The notes below the pieces were generated by a model that saw only the letters and a program-made list of their open reading frames with translations, did no database searches and had not been told where the DNA came from. The position numbers were made by a program, and so were the translations under genes. Below, in pieces: positions 22,237-30,305 of a stretch of 33,109 nucleotides of DNA. Within the stretch, counting starts at the first letter, position 1. Each line of letters opens with the position of its first letter. Source of the DNA: Devosia pacifica (GTDB lineage Bacteria; Pseudomonadota; Alphaproteobacteria; Rhizobiales; Devosiaceae); the NCBI RefSeq assembly GCF_014652635.1, contig NZ_BMZE01000001.1:1354987-1388095 (forward strand). The letters are read 5' to 3'.

Positions 22237-22846
22237 GTTGATTAACTTTCTCTCCAGCTTCCCCGGCCTTTTCAAGAATTTCCAAGCCGCTTCTGACAAC
22301 GACAACAACCACGCCCAGGCCGATGATCAGATCCGGGTAGGGCGAATTGAAAAGGATTACGGCCAGACCCGAAAGCGCGATGGCTGAGTTCACGAGCATG
22401 TCGTTTGTCGTGAAAATCCATGAGGCTTGCAGATGCACGCCGCCTTCCCGATGAGAATTCAGGAACCACATGCAGATCATATTCGTAAGCGCGCTCGCGA
22501 TTGCCACGGCAATCATGACCGGCCCTATCGGATCGGAGCCAGTGAAGAAGCGACGACCGACTTCAAATAGAAGAAGACCAGCGAAAACCATCAGAAGGAT
22601 ACCCGACAGCCGGGCAACTCGAACCTTCGCCGCCAAACCGCGACCTACGACGAAAAGGCTAATAGCGTAGACACCGGCATCGCCAAGATTATCGAGTGCA
22701 GAGCCCATCAATCCTGTTGACTGAGCCCACCACCCTAATCCCCCCACAATGGCTGCCTGGGCCGTATTGATCGCAAGCACCCATGCGAGCGCCCATTGTT
22801 CGCTCTTCTCGGATGAAGTGGCACTGCCCTTGGACTGATTACTCAT
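22229..22846 (-). CDS. Cation diffusion facilitator-type exporter (short form)
   Basis: A 205-residue inner-membrane protein with six hydrophobic segments and almost no cytoplasmic C-terminal domain. CDF exporters normally bind metal through HxxxD in segments 2 and 5. Here the equivalent places read LDNLGD (Asp-x3-Asp) and NDMLVN (Asp-x3-Asn), so both His are missing. The second CDF protein in this window shows the same change. It probably exports a divalent cation by proton antiport, but the ion may differ from zinc. It lies 66 bases after cadA in the same operon. Confidence 0.82.
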   Translation of the reverse strand: MSNQSKGSATSSEKSEQWALAWVLAINTAQAAIVGGLGWWAQSTGLMGSALDNLGDAGVYAISLFVVGRGLAAKVRVARLSGILLMVFAGLLLFEVGRRFFTGSDPIGPVMIAVAIASALTNMICMWFLNSHREGGVHLQASWIFTTNDMLVNSAIALSGLAVILFNSPYPDLIIGLGVVVVVVRSGLEILEKAGEAGEKVNQHD

Positions 22847-22912
22847 AAATTACACCTCGGCTTTCTTGGCGAGAAGTGGAAGCCGCGACCTGCCTTCGCG
22901 CACTGCTTGGGC

Positions 22913-25045
22913 TCATTTGTCGCGGGTGCCGCGCCAGGTCAGCAGGCGCAGCGCATTGGCCGTAACGAGGACCGTAGCGCCCGTATCGGCGAGGATCGCC
23001 ATCCAGAGCGTGGTAATGCCGAATAGAGTCGTCACGAGGAAGACGGCCTTCAGACCAAGCGCTATGGCGATATTTTGCCAAATATTGCCGAGTGTCGCCT
23101 GTGACAACCCGATGAGATCGGCAACACCCGTCACCCGGTTTCTGAGCAGCGCGGCATCGGCGGTCTCCAGAGCAACGTCGGTGCCTGCACCCATGGCAAC
23201 GCCAACGGAAGCGGCTGCGAGCGCCGGCGCGTCATTGATACCGTCTCCCACCATGGCGATCGGGCCATTAGCTTTGAGGCGACCGATCTCGGCGAGCTTG
23301 GCGTCGGGCAACAATTCGGCGCTTGCCTCAAGGCCAAGATGGGCCGCAATGGCGTCGGCCGTGCGCTTGTTGTCGCCGGTCAGCATCAGTGGCCGCACAC
23401 CTCGATCTGTCAGTCGCTTCACACCTTCGATAGCGTCGTCGCGCGGTTCGTCGCGCAACGCGATCAATCCCTCGATGGTCTTGCCCTTTATAAGCACGAC
23501 GACCGTCTTGCCCTGGCTCTCCAGTGTGGTGATCGTCTCGGCGATATTCTCTTCGAGGGCAGCCTGTTCGGCGGCATGACGGGGAGACCCGACCGAAGCG
23601 AAGCCGTCCTTCAACCGCGCTGTGACCGCTTTGCCGGGTGTAGCAACGCCGCCCCCGAAGGTGACGGGCAGTTCGAGCCCCCGCACCTTTGCCGCCTCCA
23701 CGATTGCAACCCCGAGAGGATGGCTGGTGCTGCGCTCGACGGCCGCTGCAATGGCAAGGACGGAGTTCTCGTCCCCATTGATCGGCACAATGTCCGTCAC
23801 CTGGGGATGGCCACGCGTCAGCGTTCCTGTCTTGTCGAAGGCAACAGTTTCGACCTTACCGAGTATTTCCAGTGCCGCGCCCCCCTTGATCAGCAATCCC
23901 TGACGCGCGCCGGCGGCAAGACCCGAGGCAATAGCCGCCGGCGTGGAAATCACGAGCGCGCAGGGACAAGCAATCAGCAACGTCGCAAGACCCCGATATA
24001 CCCATGTCATCCAGTCACCGCCGAAGGCGAGCGGCGGCACCACAACGATCAGAGCCGCGACGACCATAGCGCCCGGCGTATACCAGCGGCTGAAACGGTC
24101 GATCATACGCGCCGTCGGGGCCTTTGATTCCTGAGCTTCCTCGACCATGTGGATGATGCGGGCAATGGTATTGTCGGCCGCGACATGGCTGATCGACACC
24201 CGCAACTCGCCATTTGCATTGATGCTGCCGGCATAGACGTTTGCGCCGGCTTCTTTCAGCACGGGCATGGATTCGCCTGTCACGGGCGCCTCATCGACCT
24301 CAGATGCACCATCAATCACCGTGCCGTCAGACGGCACACGGTCCCCAGGCCGAACAACGACGACATCACCAATGGCCAACTCTTCGGCAGCGACCTGCTC
24401 AATGACACCATCACGCTCGCGGAACGCGACCCGGGGCACGAGATCGATCAGCGCTTCAATGCCTGCCCGCGCACGGCCTGCCGCCACGGTTTCAAGCAGT
24501 TCGCCCACTGCGAACAGAAAGATCACGACAGCAGCTTCTTCGGCCTCGCCAATGGCGACCGCGCCGAGTGCCGCGACTGTCATCAACGTTTCGATAGTAA
24601 AGGGCGAGCCGGACATCGCGCCGGCGACCGCCCGCCTCGCGAACGGGATAACGCTAATCAGGGCCGCACCTGAATAGAGCCATTGCTCCCAATCCGGCAA
24701 GATACGCGCAAGGGCGAAGGCAAGCATGAACAGTGCGCCGGTCAGCAGTACAAGCCGACCCTTGCTGCCTTTCCACCACGCCTCTGTGATGCGCTTCCGA
24801 GGCGGACCCGCCTTCGTCTCAGCCTGCTCGATCACTGGCGTGTAGCCGAGCGCTCGGATCTTTTGCTCAATAGTGCCGAGGGCCGTCCGGTCTTCATCGA
24901 GTTGCAATGCTAGCGTCTCGTTGGCGTAGCTGACATTGATGTCGCTAACGCCCGGCAGGCGTTGCATCGCCGTCTCGATTTTCAATGCGCACGAGGCGCA
25001 GTCCATGCCTTCTATACGCAGTCTGTAAGGGCTCGCTGCCGCCAT
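22913..25045 (-). CDS. cadA: Cd2+/Zn2+/Pb2+-exporting P1B-type ATPase
   Basis: A 710-residue P-type ATPase of normal length. In order: an HMA domain with GMDCASC (13-19), the actuator TGES (256-259), the intramembrane CPC site (360-362), the phosphorylation site DKTGT (Asp404), the HP motif (SHPLG, 441-445), the hinge GDGINDAP (600-607) and an Asp in the last segment pair (Asp687, ADTGAT). CPC plus this Asp marks the Zn/Cd/Pb (ZntA/CadA) subgroup, not the copper one. GAGGTG lies 5 nt before the ATG. It heads the operon and is driven by the MerR-type promoter at 25077-25107. Confidence 0.95.
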   Translation of the reverse strand: MAAASPYRLRIEGMDCASCALKIETAMQRLPGVSDINVSYANETLALQLDEDRTALGTIEQKIRALGYTPVIEQAETKAGPPRKRITEAWWKGSKGRLVLLTGALFMLAFALARILPDWEQWLYSGAALISVIPFARRAVAGAMSGSPFTIETLMTVAALGAVAIGEAEEAAVVIFLFAVGELLETVAAGRARAGIEALIDLVPRVAFRERDGVIEQVAAEELAIGDVVVVRPGDRVPSDGTVIDGASEVDEAPVTGESMPVLKEAGANVYAGSINANGELRVSISHVAADNTIARIIHMVEEAQESKAPTARMIDRFSRWYTPGAMVVAALIVVVPPLAFGGDWMTWVYRGLATLLIACPCALVISTPAAIASGLAAGARQGLLIKGGAALEILGKVETVAFDKTGTLTRGHPQVTDIVPINGDENSVLAIAAAVERSTSHPLGVAIVEAAKVRGLELPVTFGGGVATPGKAVTARLKDGFASVGSPRHAAEQAALEENIAETITTLESQGKTVVVLIKGKTIEGLIALRDEPRDDAIEGVKRLTDRGVRPLMLTGDNKRTADAIAAHLGLEASAELLPDAKLAEIGRLKANGPIAMVGDGINDAPALAAASVGVAMGAGTDVALETADAALLRNRVTGVADLIGLSQATLGNIWQNIAIALGLKAVFLVTTLFGITTLWMAILADTGATVLVTANALRLLTWRGTRDK

Positions 25046-25076
25046 GGTGTCACCTCGATAGTTTAATGTGACACCG

Positions 25077-25107
25077 CAGATAGACCCTGTAGCAACTACA
25101 GGGTCAA
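25077..25107 (-). promoter_or_regulatory. MerR-type promoter and operator of the cadA operon
   Basis: On the minus strand TTGACC and TATCTG are 19 bp apart, the over-long spacer typical of MerR-family promoters. The spacer is covered by a perfect repeat, GACCCTGTAG (25083-25092) and CTACAGGGTC (25096-25105) with a 3-base centre. It resembles known CadR/PbrR/ZntR sites (ACCCTGTAG...CTACAGGGT). The regulator at 25848 is the obvious binder and would twist the DNA to activate cadA when metal is bound. Confidence 0.88.
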
Positions 25108-25127
25108 GAGCCGACTTCGTTTATTAG

Positions 25128-25778
25128 ATTTCGCGCGGCGATCCACGTGCAAATTCGCCGCACAGCTTCATTGCCGGCGGTGCCATTCTCTACGACCGGT
25201 ACGGCGGCACCTCGGCACAGCCCGTTGCAGCGGCGCAAGGTGATGCGCTGGTCAGGGCGCATTCACCGATCATCGGCCCAGAGGATGCGCCGGTGACGAT
25301 CGTGGAATTCTTCGATCCGTCCTGCGAGGCGTGCCAAGCCTTCTATCCAGCCGTTAAGCAGATCATGGCGAATTTTCCTGACCAGACGCGCCTTGTCATC
25401 TGATACACGCCCTTCCATGAGGGATCGGAAGAAGCCGTCAGGATTCTGGAAACGGTCAGTCTTCAGGACCGCTACGAACCGGTACTGGAAGCCTTGCTAG
25501 CGCGACAGCCGGAATGGGCCGTGCATGGTGCACCCGACCTTGCGAAAGCCTGGGAGATCGCAGCGACGGCGGGGCTTGATGTCGAACAGGCACGGCGCGA
25601 GATGTCCTCGGCCGAGATCGACGCCGTTCTTGAGCAGGATATGGTCGATGTTCAGAGCAATAATGTTCGCCAGACACAGACCTTTTTCGTGAATGGCAGG
25701 CCGCTGGAATCCTTCGGACCGCAGCAACCCCACGACCTGGTGCGTGTAGAGGTGGAGAGCGCCAGAGCGGCGCAATAG
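25128..25778 (+). pseudogene. DsbA-family thiol-disulfide protein, broken
   Basis: A plus-strand frame from about 25128 to 25778 reads as a DsbA-type periplasmic protein: AGGAILYDRYGG, GPEDAPVTIVEFFDPSCEAC (redox CEAC), then after an in-frame TGA at 25401-25403 it continues YTPFHEGSEEAVRILE to a normal end at 25778. Homologues have Arg at the stop (LVIRYTPFH), so one C-to-T change of CGA explains it. No start codon or signal peptide precedes residue AGG, so the 5' end is lost too. The missing partner of CcdA would be a protein of just this type. The remains lie between the cadA promoter and the regulator gene. Confidence 0.82.
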
Positions 25779-25814
25779 GTGAGTCATCGAGATCGACAAA
25801 CGTCCAAAGTGAAC

Positions 25815-25843
25815 TATATGACCCTGTATACGCTACAGGGTCA
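25815..25843 (+). promoter_or_regulatory. Operator over the start region of the MerR-type regulator gene
   Basis: TGACCCTGTA (25819-25828) and TACAGGGTCA (25834-25843) repeat the cadA operator with identical half-sites and the same total length. A possible promoter (TCGACA 25793-25798, 16 bp, TATATG 25815-25820) would start transcription inside this operator, so binding would repress the regulator gene. AGGG in the right arm, 7 nt before the ATG at 25848, may also be its ribosome binding site. Confidence 0.75.
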
Positions 25844-25847
25844 TAAA

Positions 25848-26252
25848 ATGAACTCTTCAATTCTGACGATCGGTCATCTTGCAAGGCAAACCGGTACCAA
25901 GGTCGAAACGATCCGCTTTTACGAGAAGAACGGTCTACTGCCCGAGCCCTCGCGTACCGAAGGCAATTATCGGGCGTACGAGCCAGACCATCTGAACCGG
26001 CTGAGCTTTATCCGCCGGGCACGTGACCTGGGCTTCTCGCTCGACCAGATCAGAGCGCTTCTCGCGCTCTCCGACAATCGCGGACAATCGTGTGCGGCAG
26101 TTGACGCCATCGCGAGTAAACATCGTGCAGAGGTCGAAAAGAAGATCTCTGATCTGATGGCGCTCAAGACGGAACTCGACCGAATGATTGACCAGTGTGG
26201 CTGCGGCGTGGTCGCCGATTGCCGGATCATTGAAACCCTGTCACCAAAATGA
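25848..26252 (+). CDS. MerR-family metal regulator (CadR/ZntR/PbrR-like)
   Basis: A 134-residue regulator. I use the ATG at 25848 because MNSSILTIGHLARQTG is the usual MerR start; an upstream ATG at 25779 would include the operator. The winged-helix DNA-binding domain covers about 5-72 (ETIRFYEKNGLL, YRAYEPDHLNRL), followed by a long dimer helix. Cys82, Cys117, Cys119 and Cys125 match the metal-loop Cys of ZntR/PbrR/CadR-type sensors, pointing to Cd, Pb or Zn. Matching operators lie on its own start region and on the cadA promoter about 750 bp away, so it should activate cadA and limit itself. Confidence 0.9.
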   Translation: MNSSILTIGHLARQTGTKVETIRFYEKNGLLPEPSRTEGNYRAYEPDHLNRLSFIRRARDLGFSLDQIRALLALSDNRGQSCAAVDAIASKHRAEVEKKISDLMALKTELDRMIDQCGCGVVADCRIIETLSPK

Positions 26253-26669
26253 TCGGAGGCCCATGCAGCTTTGCCGACTATCCATGTCTTGATCGATTGC
26301 ATTTGGCAGGTCGTTCGACATCTTCCGCGTCCATAAAGGGCGAAGCAGGTGGCTGGCCCTTATATACTTCCACGGAGCCCTTATATCGGCCGCCCGGTTT
26401 GATCGGCGGATCTACATTCTTGCCTCAGCAGAGCGTTCGGTTTTAGTGAATAGTAATAAAAGGTTGTTCGCATAATTAACATTATGGAACTAAGCCATTG
26501 ATTTTAAACATAATACGCAAGATGCTATGATTATTCAATTTTGGCAACCGGCAGCTCGTCGAGCTTGTGTCGCGGCGAGCGGAGAACAATTTTGATGTCC
26601 ATTCTCGCTTATTGCTGCCGGACGCCGCCGGCAATGCATCCAGCCAAATTTGCCGTTGAACGCACGGCG
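26253..26669. other. Intergenic stretch with an AT-rich island
   Basis: About 415 bases with no gene I can support. From about 26440 to 26550 it is clearly AT-rich against GC-rich surroundings and holds a small inverted repeat (CATAAT 26471-26476, ATTATG 26481-26486). A GC-rich repeat near 26612-26630 (TGCCGG/CCGGCA) may end the leftward P450 transcript, although it lacks a T run. The island may be the scar of an insertion or a promoter without an obvious gene. Confidence 0.45.
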
Positions 26670-27950
26670 TCAGCTTGGCGACGCAGCAGGAATGCGGGTC
26701 GAAGTCTGCCCAACGTTTTTGATGATGAAGCGGCTGCGCGGCAGAGCAGGTAACCTCGAATAGTCGATCCGCAGATCCTGCTCCGGCACATCATACCGTA
26801 TGCTTCTGGATAGAACCTCCGAAGCCTGCTTCATCAGCTCGATCGTGATCCACTCACCTGGGCATCGGTGATGCATATGGTGATCGCCGCCACCTTGAGG
26901 GACGAAGTTGAAGGGGCTCCTGTCCCAATCACCAAACCGTTCTGGCCGAAACGTTTCGGGTGTTTCCCATGAGCGCGCATCATGGTTTGTGCCGTAAAGG
27001 TCGAGGAGAACGCGGCGTCCCTGGGGGAAGTGATACCCCTGCCATTCAAAGTCACGGCGCACCCGTGCCGCGACAGCAGGAAAGAAAGGATAGAACCGGC
27101 GGACCTCCTGGGCAAAGAGTTCAGTGTAGCTCTCATCATCGCCGGCCTGGAGCTTGCGCCGACACTCAGGATATTGATGCAGGGCGTGCGCTACAAACGT
27201 GATGTAGACGCTGACGGCCACAATCGGTCTGATCACGTTTAGCACTTCCACAGCAGCGAAGTGAGGCGGCAGCAACTCACCGTTCAGATCCCGGTGCCAT
27301 GCAATAACATGGGCAGCGGATTGTTCGGCGGGGCATAACCGGCCGCTTCGAATCTGATCGATGATGGTCTCGATCCAGCGGTTGCTCCTCTTGCGGGCCA
27401 AGCGAGCCCACCAGTGTTTCGGCCCAATAGATCCGGCATAATCGAATAGCGCGGTGATCTCTCGCGTTCGCTGCGCGACTTCTGAGTCCGCGAGCGACAC
27501 ACCGGCCCAGGCGCAGGCAGCGCGCATGAGAAGGCCGTGCAACTCGTGATATAGAACCACTTCGTCCTTTAGCGTCCAGGCGCGAGCGTAGGTCTGCCAC
27601 TCTTCGGCGGTTCCCGCCACCAGCCGAGCGAGCTGCTCAGCGCTCATCAGCGACATGAACATCCGCTTGCGGTGTTTGTGAGCCTCGTCGTCCAGGCCCT
27701 GCACGCCTCCCTGTCCGAGCAGCGTCTTTTGAATCCGCCCGACCATGGCGCCACGCCGCATGAACCGGTCGTTGTCGTAGAAGAGCCGAGCCGCTTCCGG
27801 CCCGGTCATGCAGGTCGCCTTTTGCAGCATCAGCCGTGTTTCGAATAGGTCTGCCCCATACTTCCGACATCGCTTCGATATGAACCGATACGGATCATTG
27901 ATCAGGGCCAGAGTGGCGTCCGGCGTTGCGGTGCGGGGGATCTGAGGCAT
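26670..27950 (-). CDS. Cytochrome P450, CYP152-type fatty-acid peroxygenase
   Basis: A 426-residue P450. The haem-binding segment is PQGGGDHHMHHRCPGE with Cys363, and ExxR is Glu282-Arg285. In helix I the acid-alcohol pair is replaced by Arg241-Pro242 (NVIRPIVAVSVYITF), the mark of CYP152 peroxygenases (P450-BSbeta, P450-SPalpha), which use H2O2 to hydroxylate or decarboxylate fatty acids and need no redox partner. No ferredoxin or reductase gene is near, in agreement. AAGGA precedes the ATG. It starts 30 bases after lspA copy 2 and is the last gene of the second metal operon, an odd place for a P450. Confidence 0.88.
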   Translation of the reverse strand: MPQIPRTATPDATLALINDPYRFISKRCRKYGADLFETRLMLQKATCMTGPEAARLFYDNDRFMRRGAMVGRIQKTLLGQGGVQGLDDEAHKHRKRMFMSLMSAEQLARLVAGTAEEWQTYARAWTLKDEVVLYHELHGLLMRAACAWAGVSLADSEVAQRTREITALFDYAGSIGPKHWWARLARKRSNRWIETIIDQIRSGRLCPAEQSAAHVIAWHRDLNGELLPPHFAAVEVLNVIRPIVAVSVYITFVAHALHQYPECRRKLQAGDDESYTELFAQEVRRFYPFFPAVAARVRRDFEWQGYHFPQGRRVLLDLYGTNHDARSWETPETFRPERFGDWDRSPFNFVPQGGGDHHMHHRCPGEWITIELMKQASEVLSRSIRYDVPEQDLRIDYSRLPALPRSRFIIKNVGQTSTRIPAASPS

Positions 27951-27980
27951 TGAAGCGTCCTTCGTCGGGCAGGCACTGGT

Positions 27981-28451
27981 TCAGGCGCTACGGGCTTTCG
28001 TGTCATCTCTGGCTATGACGCTCTCGATGAGCAAGAGCCCCGCCCCGCATACGATCGCCACGTCGGCAAGATTGAAGGCTGGCCAATGATAGCTGCCAAT
28101 GTAGAAATCCAGAAAATCCGTCACGGCGCCCTGCCGCAGCCGGTCGAGCAGATTGCCCAGCGCGCCCCCGACGATAAGCCCGAGGGCGGCGGCCGTGAGA
28201 CGGTTGTCGGTTCGCTTGATCCAGCCCAGGAGTCCCGCGACTATGGCAAGCGTGAACGCCATCAGGATCCAAGCCGGAGCCTCGCCGAACAATCCGAAGC
28301 TCACGCCGGTGTTAAAGCCGAGCACGAGATTGAAGAAGTCGGTGACAGGGATGACCTGAGGTGGGTTCATGACATGGTTCAGGACCAACCATTTCGTCGC
28401 CTGATCAAGGAGAAATCCGCCAAGGGCGATTGGAAGGCCGAGCCTGAGCAT
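27981..28451 (-). CDS. lspA: Lipoprotein signal peptidase, copy 2
   Basis: A 156-residue LspA with the same length and catalytic set as copy 1 (Asp16 in LDQATK, Asp112 in VTDF, Asp130 in NLAD). By my count it differs at about 16 of 156 positions, mostly in the last 20 residues. It lies 27 bases after ccdA copy 2 and 30 bases before the P450 gene. The shared order ccdA-lspA in both operons shows the pair was duplicated as a unit. Confidence 0.93.
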   Translation of the reverse strand: MLRLGLPIALGGFLLDQATKWLVLNHVMNPPQVIPVTDFFNLVLGFNTGVSFGLFGEAPAWILMAFTLAIVAGLLGWIKRTDNRLTAAALGLIVGGALGNLLDRLRQGAVTDFLDFYIGSYHWPAFNLADVAIVCGAGLLLIESVIARDDTKARSA

Positions 28452-28478
28452 ATCGCATAGTCCCTTAAAAATTACGGC

Positions 28479-29222
28479 TCAGCCGATTCGGCCGAGGGCC
28501 GGGAACGTCTGGAGGAGCCAAATTGCAAAGCTGGAGAGATGGCCGGTAATCATGGCGATACCCATGACCACCATCACCCCGCCAGCGACGATTTTGAGCA
28601 CCCGGCCAGTTCGGCGCATTGACAACATCCGTGTCATGAATCCGCGCATGAACAGAGCGGCCAGGATAAAGGGCAGGCCAAGGCCCAGCGAGTATACGGC
28701 CAACAGTGCCGTTCCGCTTGCAACCGTGGCGTTGGCGGCGGATAGGGCCAGGATCGAGCCCAGCACAGGTCCGATGCATGGGGTCCAGCCGAACGCGAAA
28801 GCGAGACCGAGCAAGTAGGCAGACCAAGCGCCGCCGCTGTTCGGACTGGAATGGAACCGCACGTCACGATCGAGCCAAGGCATCGGTACAAGGCCGGTTG
28901 TGAACAAGCCGAAGATGACGACGATCACACCGCCGATCAGGTTTGCTTCGTAAAGATGCGTGCGCAGGAGTCCGCCCAACGCGGTCGCACTGGCCCCGAG
29001 CAAGACGAACACGGTCGAGAAGCCGAGAACGAAGCAGAGGCTGAGGCCGAGGGTTCGGCTCGCCGCCGTTATTCCGGAATGGGCCGGAACCCCGTCGGCG
29101 CTGATCGTGCGCCCCGCGACATAGGATATATAGCCCGGTACTAGCGGCAGAACGCAGGGCGACAAAAAGGATATCACGCCTGCGGCGAAGGCTGTCGCTA
29201 TTCCGATACTGGAAATCTCCAT
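28479..29222 (-). CDS. ccdA: CcdA-like thiol-disulfide transmembrane protein, copy 2
   Basis: A 247-residue protein, the same length as copy 1, with Cys in SPCVLP and TPCIGP at the same positions. The start ATG at 29222 is chosen because it matches copy 1 (MEISSIG against MEFSSIG); the frame stays open for 470 bases upstream but this is antisense to nothing useful and overlaps the exchanger gene. Stop and start with the exchanger share bases (TGATG), as in copy 1 with SCO1. No periplasmic thioredoxin-like partner is encoded in this operon, so its client is unclear. Confidence 0.9.
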   Translation of the reverse strand: MEISSIGIATAFAAGVISFLSPCVLPLVPGYISYVAGRTISADGVPAHSGITAASRTLGLSLCFVLGFSTVFVLLGASATALGGLLRTHLYEANLIGGVIVVIFGLFTTGLVPMPWLDRDVRFHSSPNSGGAWSAYLLGLAFAFGWTPCIGPVLGSILALSAANATVASGTALLAVYSLGLGLPFILAALFMRGFMTRMLSMRRTGRVLKIVAGGVMVVMGIAMITGHLSSFAIWLLQTFPALGRIG

Positions 29223-30223
29223 CAGACCAGCTCCAGCACCCAGACAACAACGACGGCTACATAGGTAGCGTAGGCGCCAACCAGGGTAAGAACCTGCCAG
29301 CGGCGGAAGCCGGGTTCGGACCCGCCCCAGCGGACGAACGCCGCGTAGAGCGCAGGCATAAGCGCGACAAAGACGAAACTTACCCAGACCAGCCGGAAGT
29401 TGTCGATCTGCGTCCCGACAAGCGCCAAGGGCAGAAATCCGACCGTCATGGTCATGGCGTGATCGCCGATGATGTTGGTGAGTGCCGGCGTGATCTGGCC
29501 GCTCCGCGACACCTTCCAGGACGCGAAGATCTCTGGCAGGGCGGCAACCGGCGCAGTGATGAACAGGCCGCCGATGATCGGCGAGATGCCAAACGCCTGC
29601 ACTAGATTTTGGGTCGAGATGACGGTGAAATAGGCGCCGAGTGCGAGAACCCCAACGCCGGCGACCGCCATCCATATCCCCTTGCGCGACCACTCGACCT
29701 GCTCGGGCTTCTCGCGGCCGCGAAAAAATGCCTGGGCGGCATAGGCGGCATAGGCGGCCAACAGGACCCCGCCATCAATTGGCTGTAGCCCCTGCCAGGG
29801 CGCAGGAAGGATCAGGAGAGCCGCGAGCGCCAATATGCCGAGATATGGAAGAGCCTGCACGGTTGCTGCTTTCGGATCAACACGCAATAGGTGCTCGCGC
29901 AGGTGCTGTTGATGTCCCGGATCATCGGGAATGTCGCGCTTGCGCGTTGCGATATAGCCGACGGAAACGAGCGCGGGGATGCCGATGGCGGTCGAGCCGA
30001 GCATTGCCCCCAAGCCGATATCGGTCACGCCCCGCACGGCGCTGGTAACGTTGACACCGACTTCCGGGCTTGCAGTGGCGATGCCAATCAGAGAGCCGCC
30101 AGCAGCCGCCGAAAGCCCCCACTGTTTGCGCAACTTACGAAGGGGCTCCGCCAGATGATCGGAACCCCACGCCGCCGCGAAGACGGCGGCCAACAGGACA
30201 GCAGCCCATATCCAAGTGCTCAT
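29222..30223 (-). CDS. Na+/Ca2+ exchanger-family cation antiporter
   Basis: A 333-residue inner-membrane protein with about ten hydrophobic segments and the two alpha repeats of the NCX/CaCA family: GGSLIGIATASPEVGVNV (about 42-59, Glu54) and LFITAPVAALPEIFASW with NIIGDHAMT (about 220-258, Glu231). The paired acidic residues form the cation site. A central hydrophilic loop (about 93-120) is His/Asp-rich. The ion exported is uncertain (calcium, or another divalent cation given the metal context). It lies 82 bases after the HMA-CDF gene and leads straight into ccdA. Confidence 0.85.
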   Translation of the reverse strand: MSTWIWAAVLLAAVFAAAWGSDHLAEPLRKLRKQWGLSAAAGGSLIGIATASPEVGVNVTSAVRGVTDIGLGAMLGSTAIGIPALVSVGYIATRKRDIPDDPGHQQHLREHLLRVDPKAATVQALPYLGILALAALLILPAPWQGLQPIDGGVLLAAYAAYAAQAFFRGREKPEQVEWSRKGIWMAVAGVGVLALGAYFTVISTQNLVQAFGISPIIGGLFITAPVAALPEIFASWKVSRSGQITPALTNIIGDHAMTMTVGFLPLALVGTQIDNFRLVWVSFVFVALMPALYAAFVRWGGSEPGFRRWQVLTLVGAYATYVAVVVVWVLELV

Positions 30224-30305
30224 GCTCCTCCGTGACAGGTTGTCCGGATCGAGCTGATCGACAAGGCGCGGTTCGTGAAGGAGCGGTCGGGTTCGCGGCT
30301 CGATA

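Noticed and set aside
19877..29222. The ccdA-lspA duplication as an insertion sequence or composite transposon
   Set aside because: No transposase gene or terminal inverted repeats flank either copy; divergence of about 10% in LspA points to older duplication or separate transfer.
28479..29693. CcdA copy 2 as a 404-aa fusion with an N-terminal extension
   Set aside because: The extra 157 residues are out-of-frame reading of the exchanger gene; the start at 29222 matches copy 1 exactly in length.
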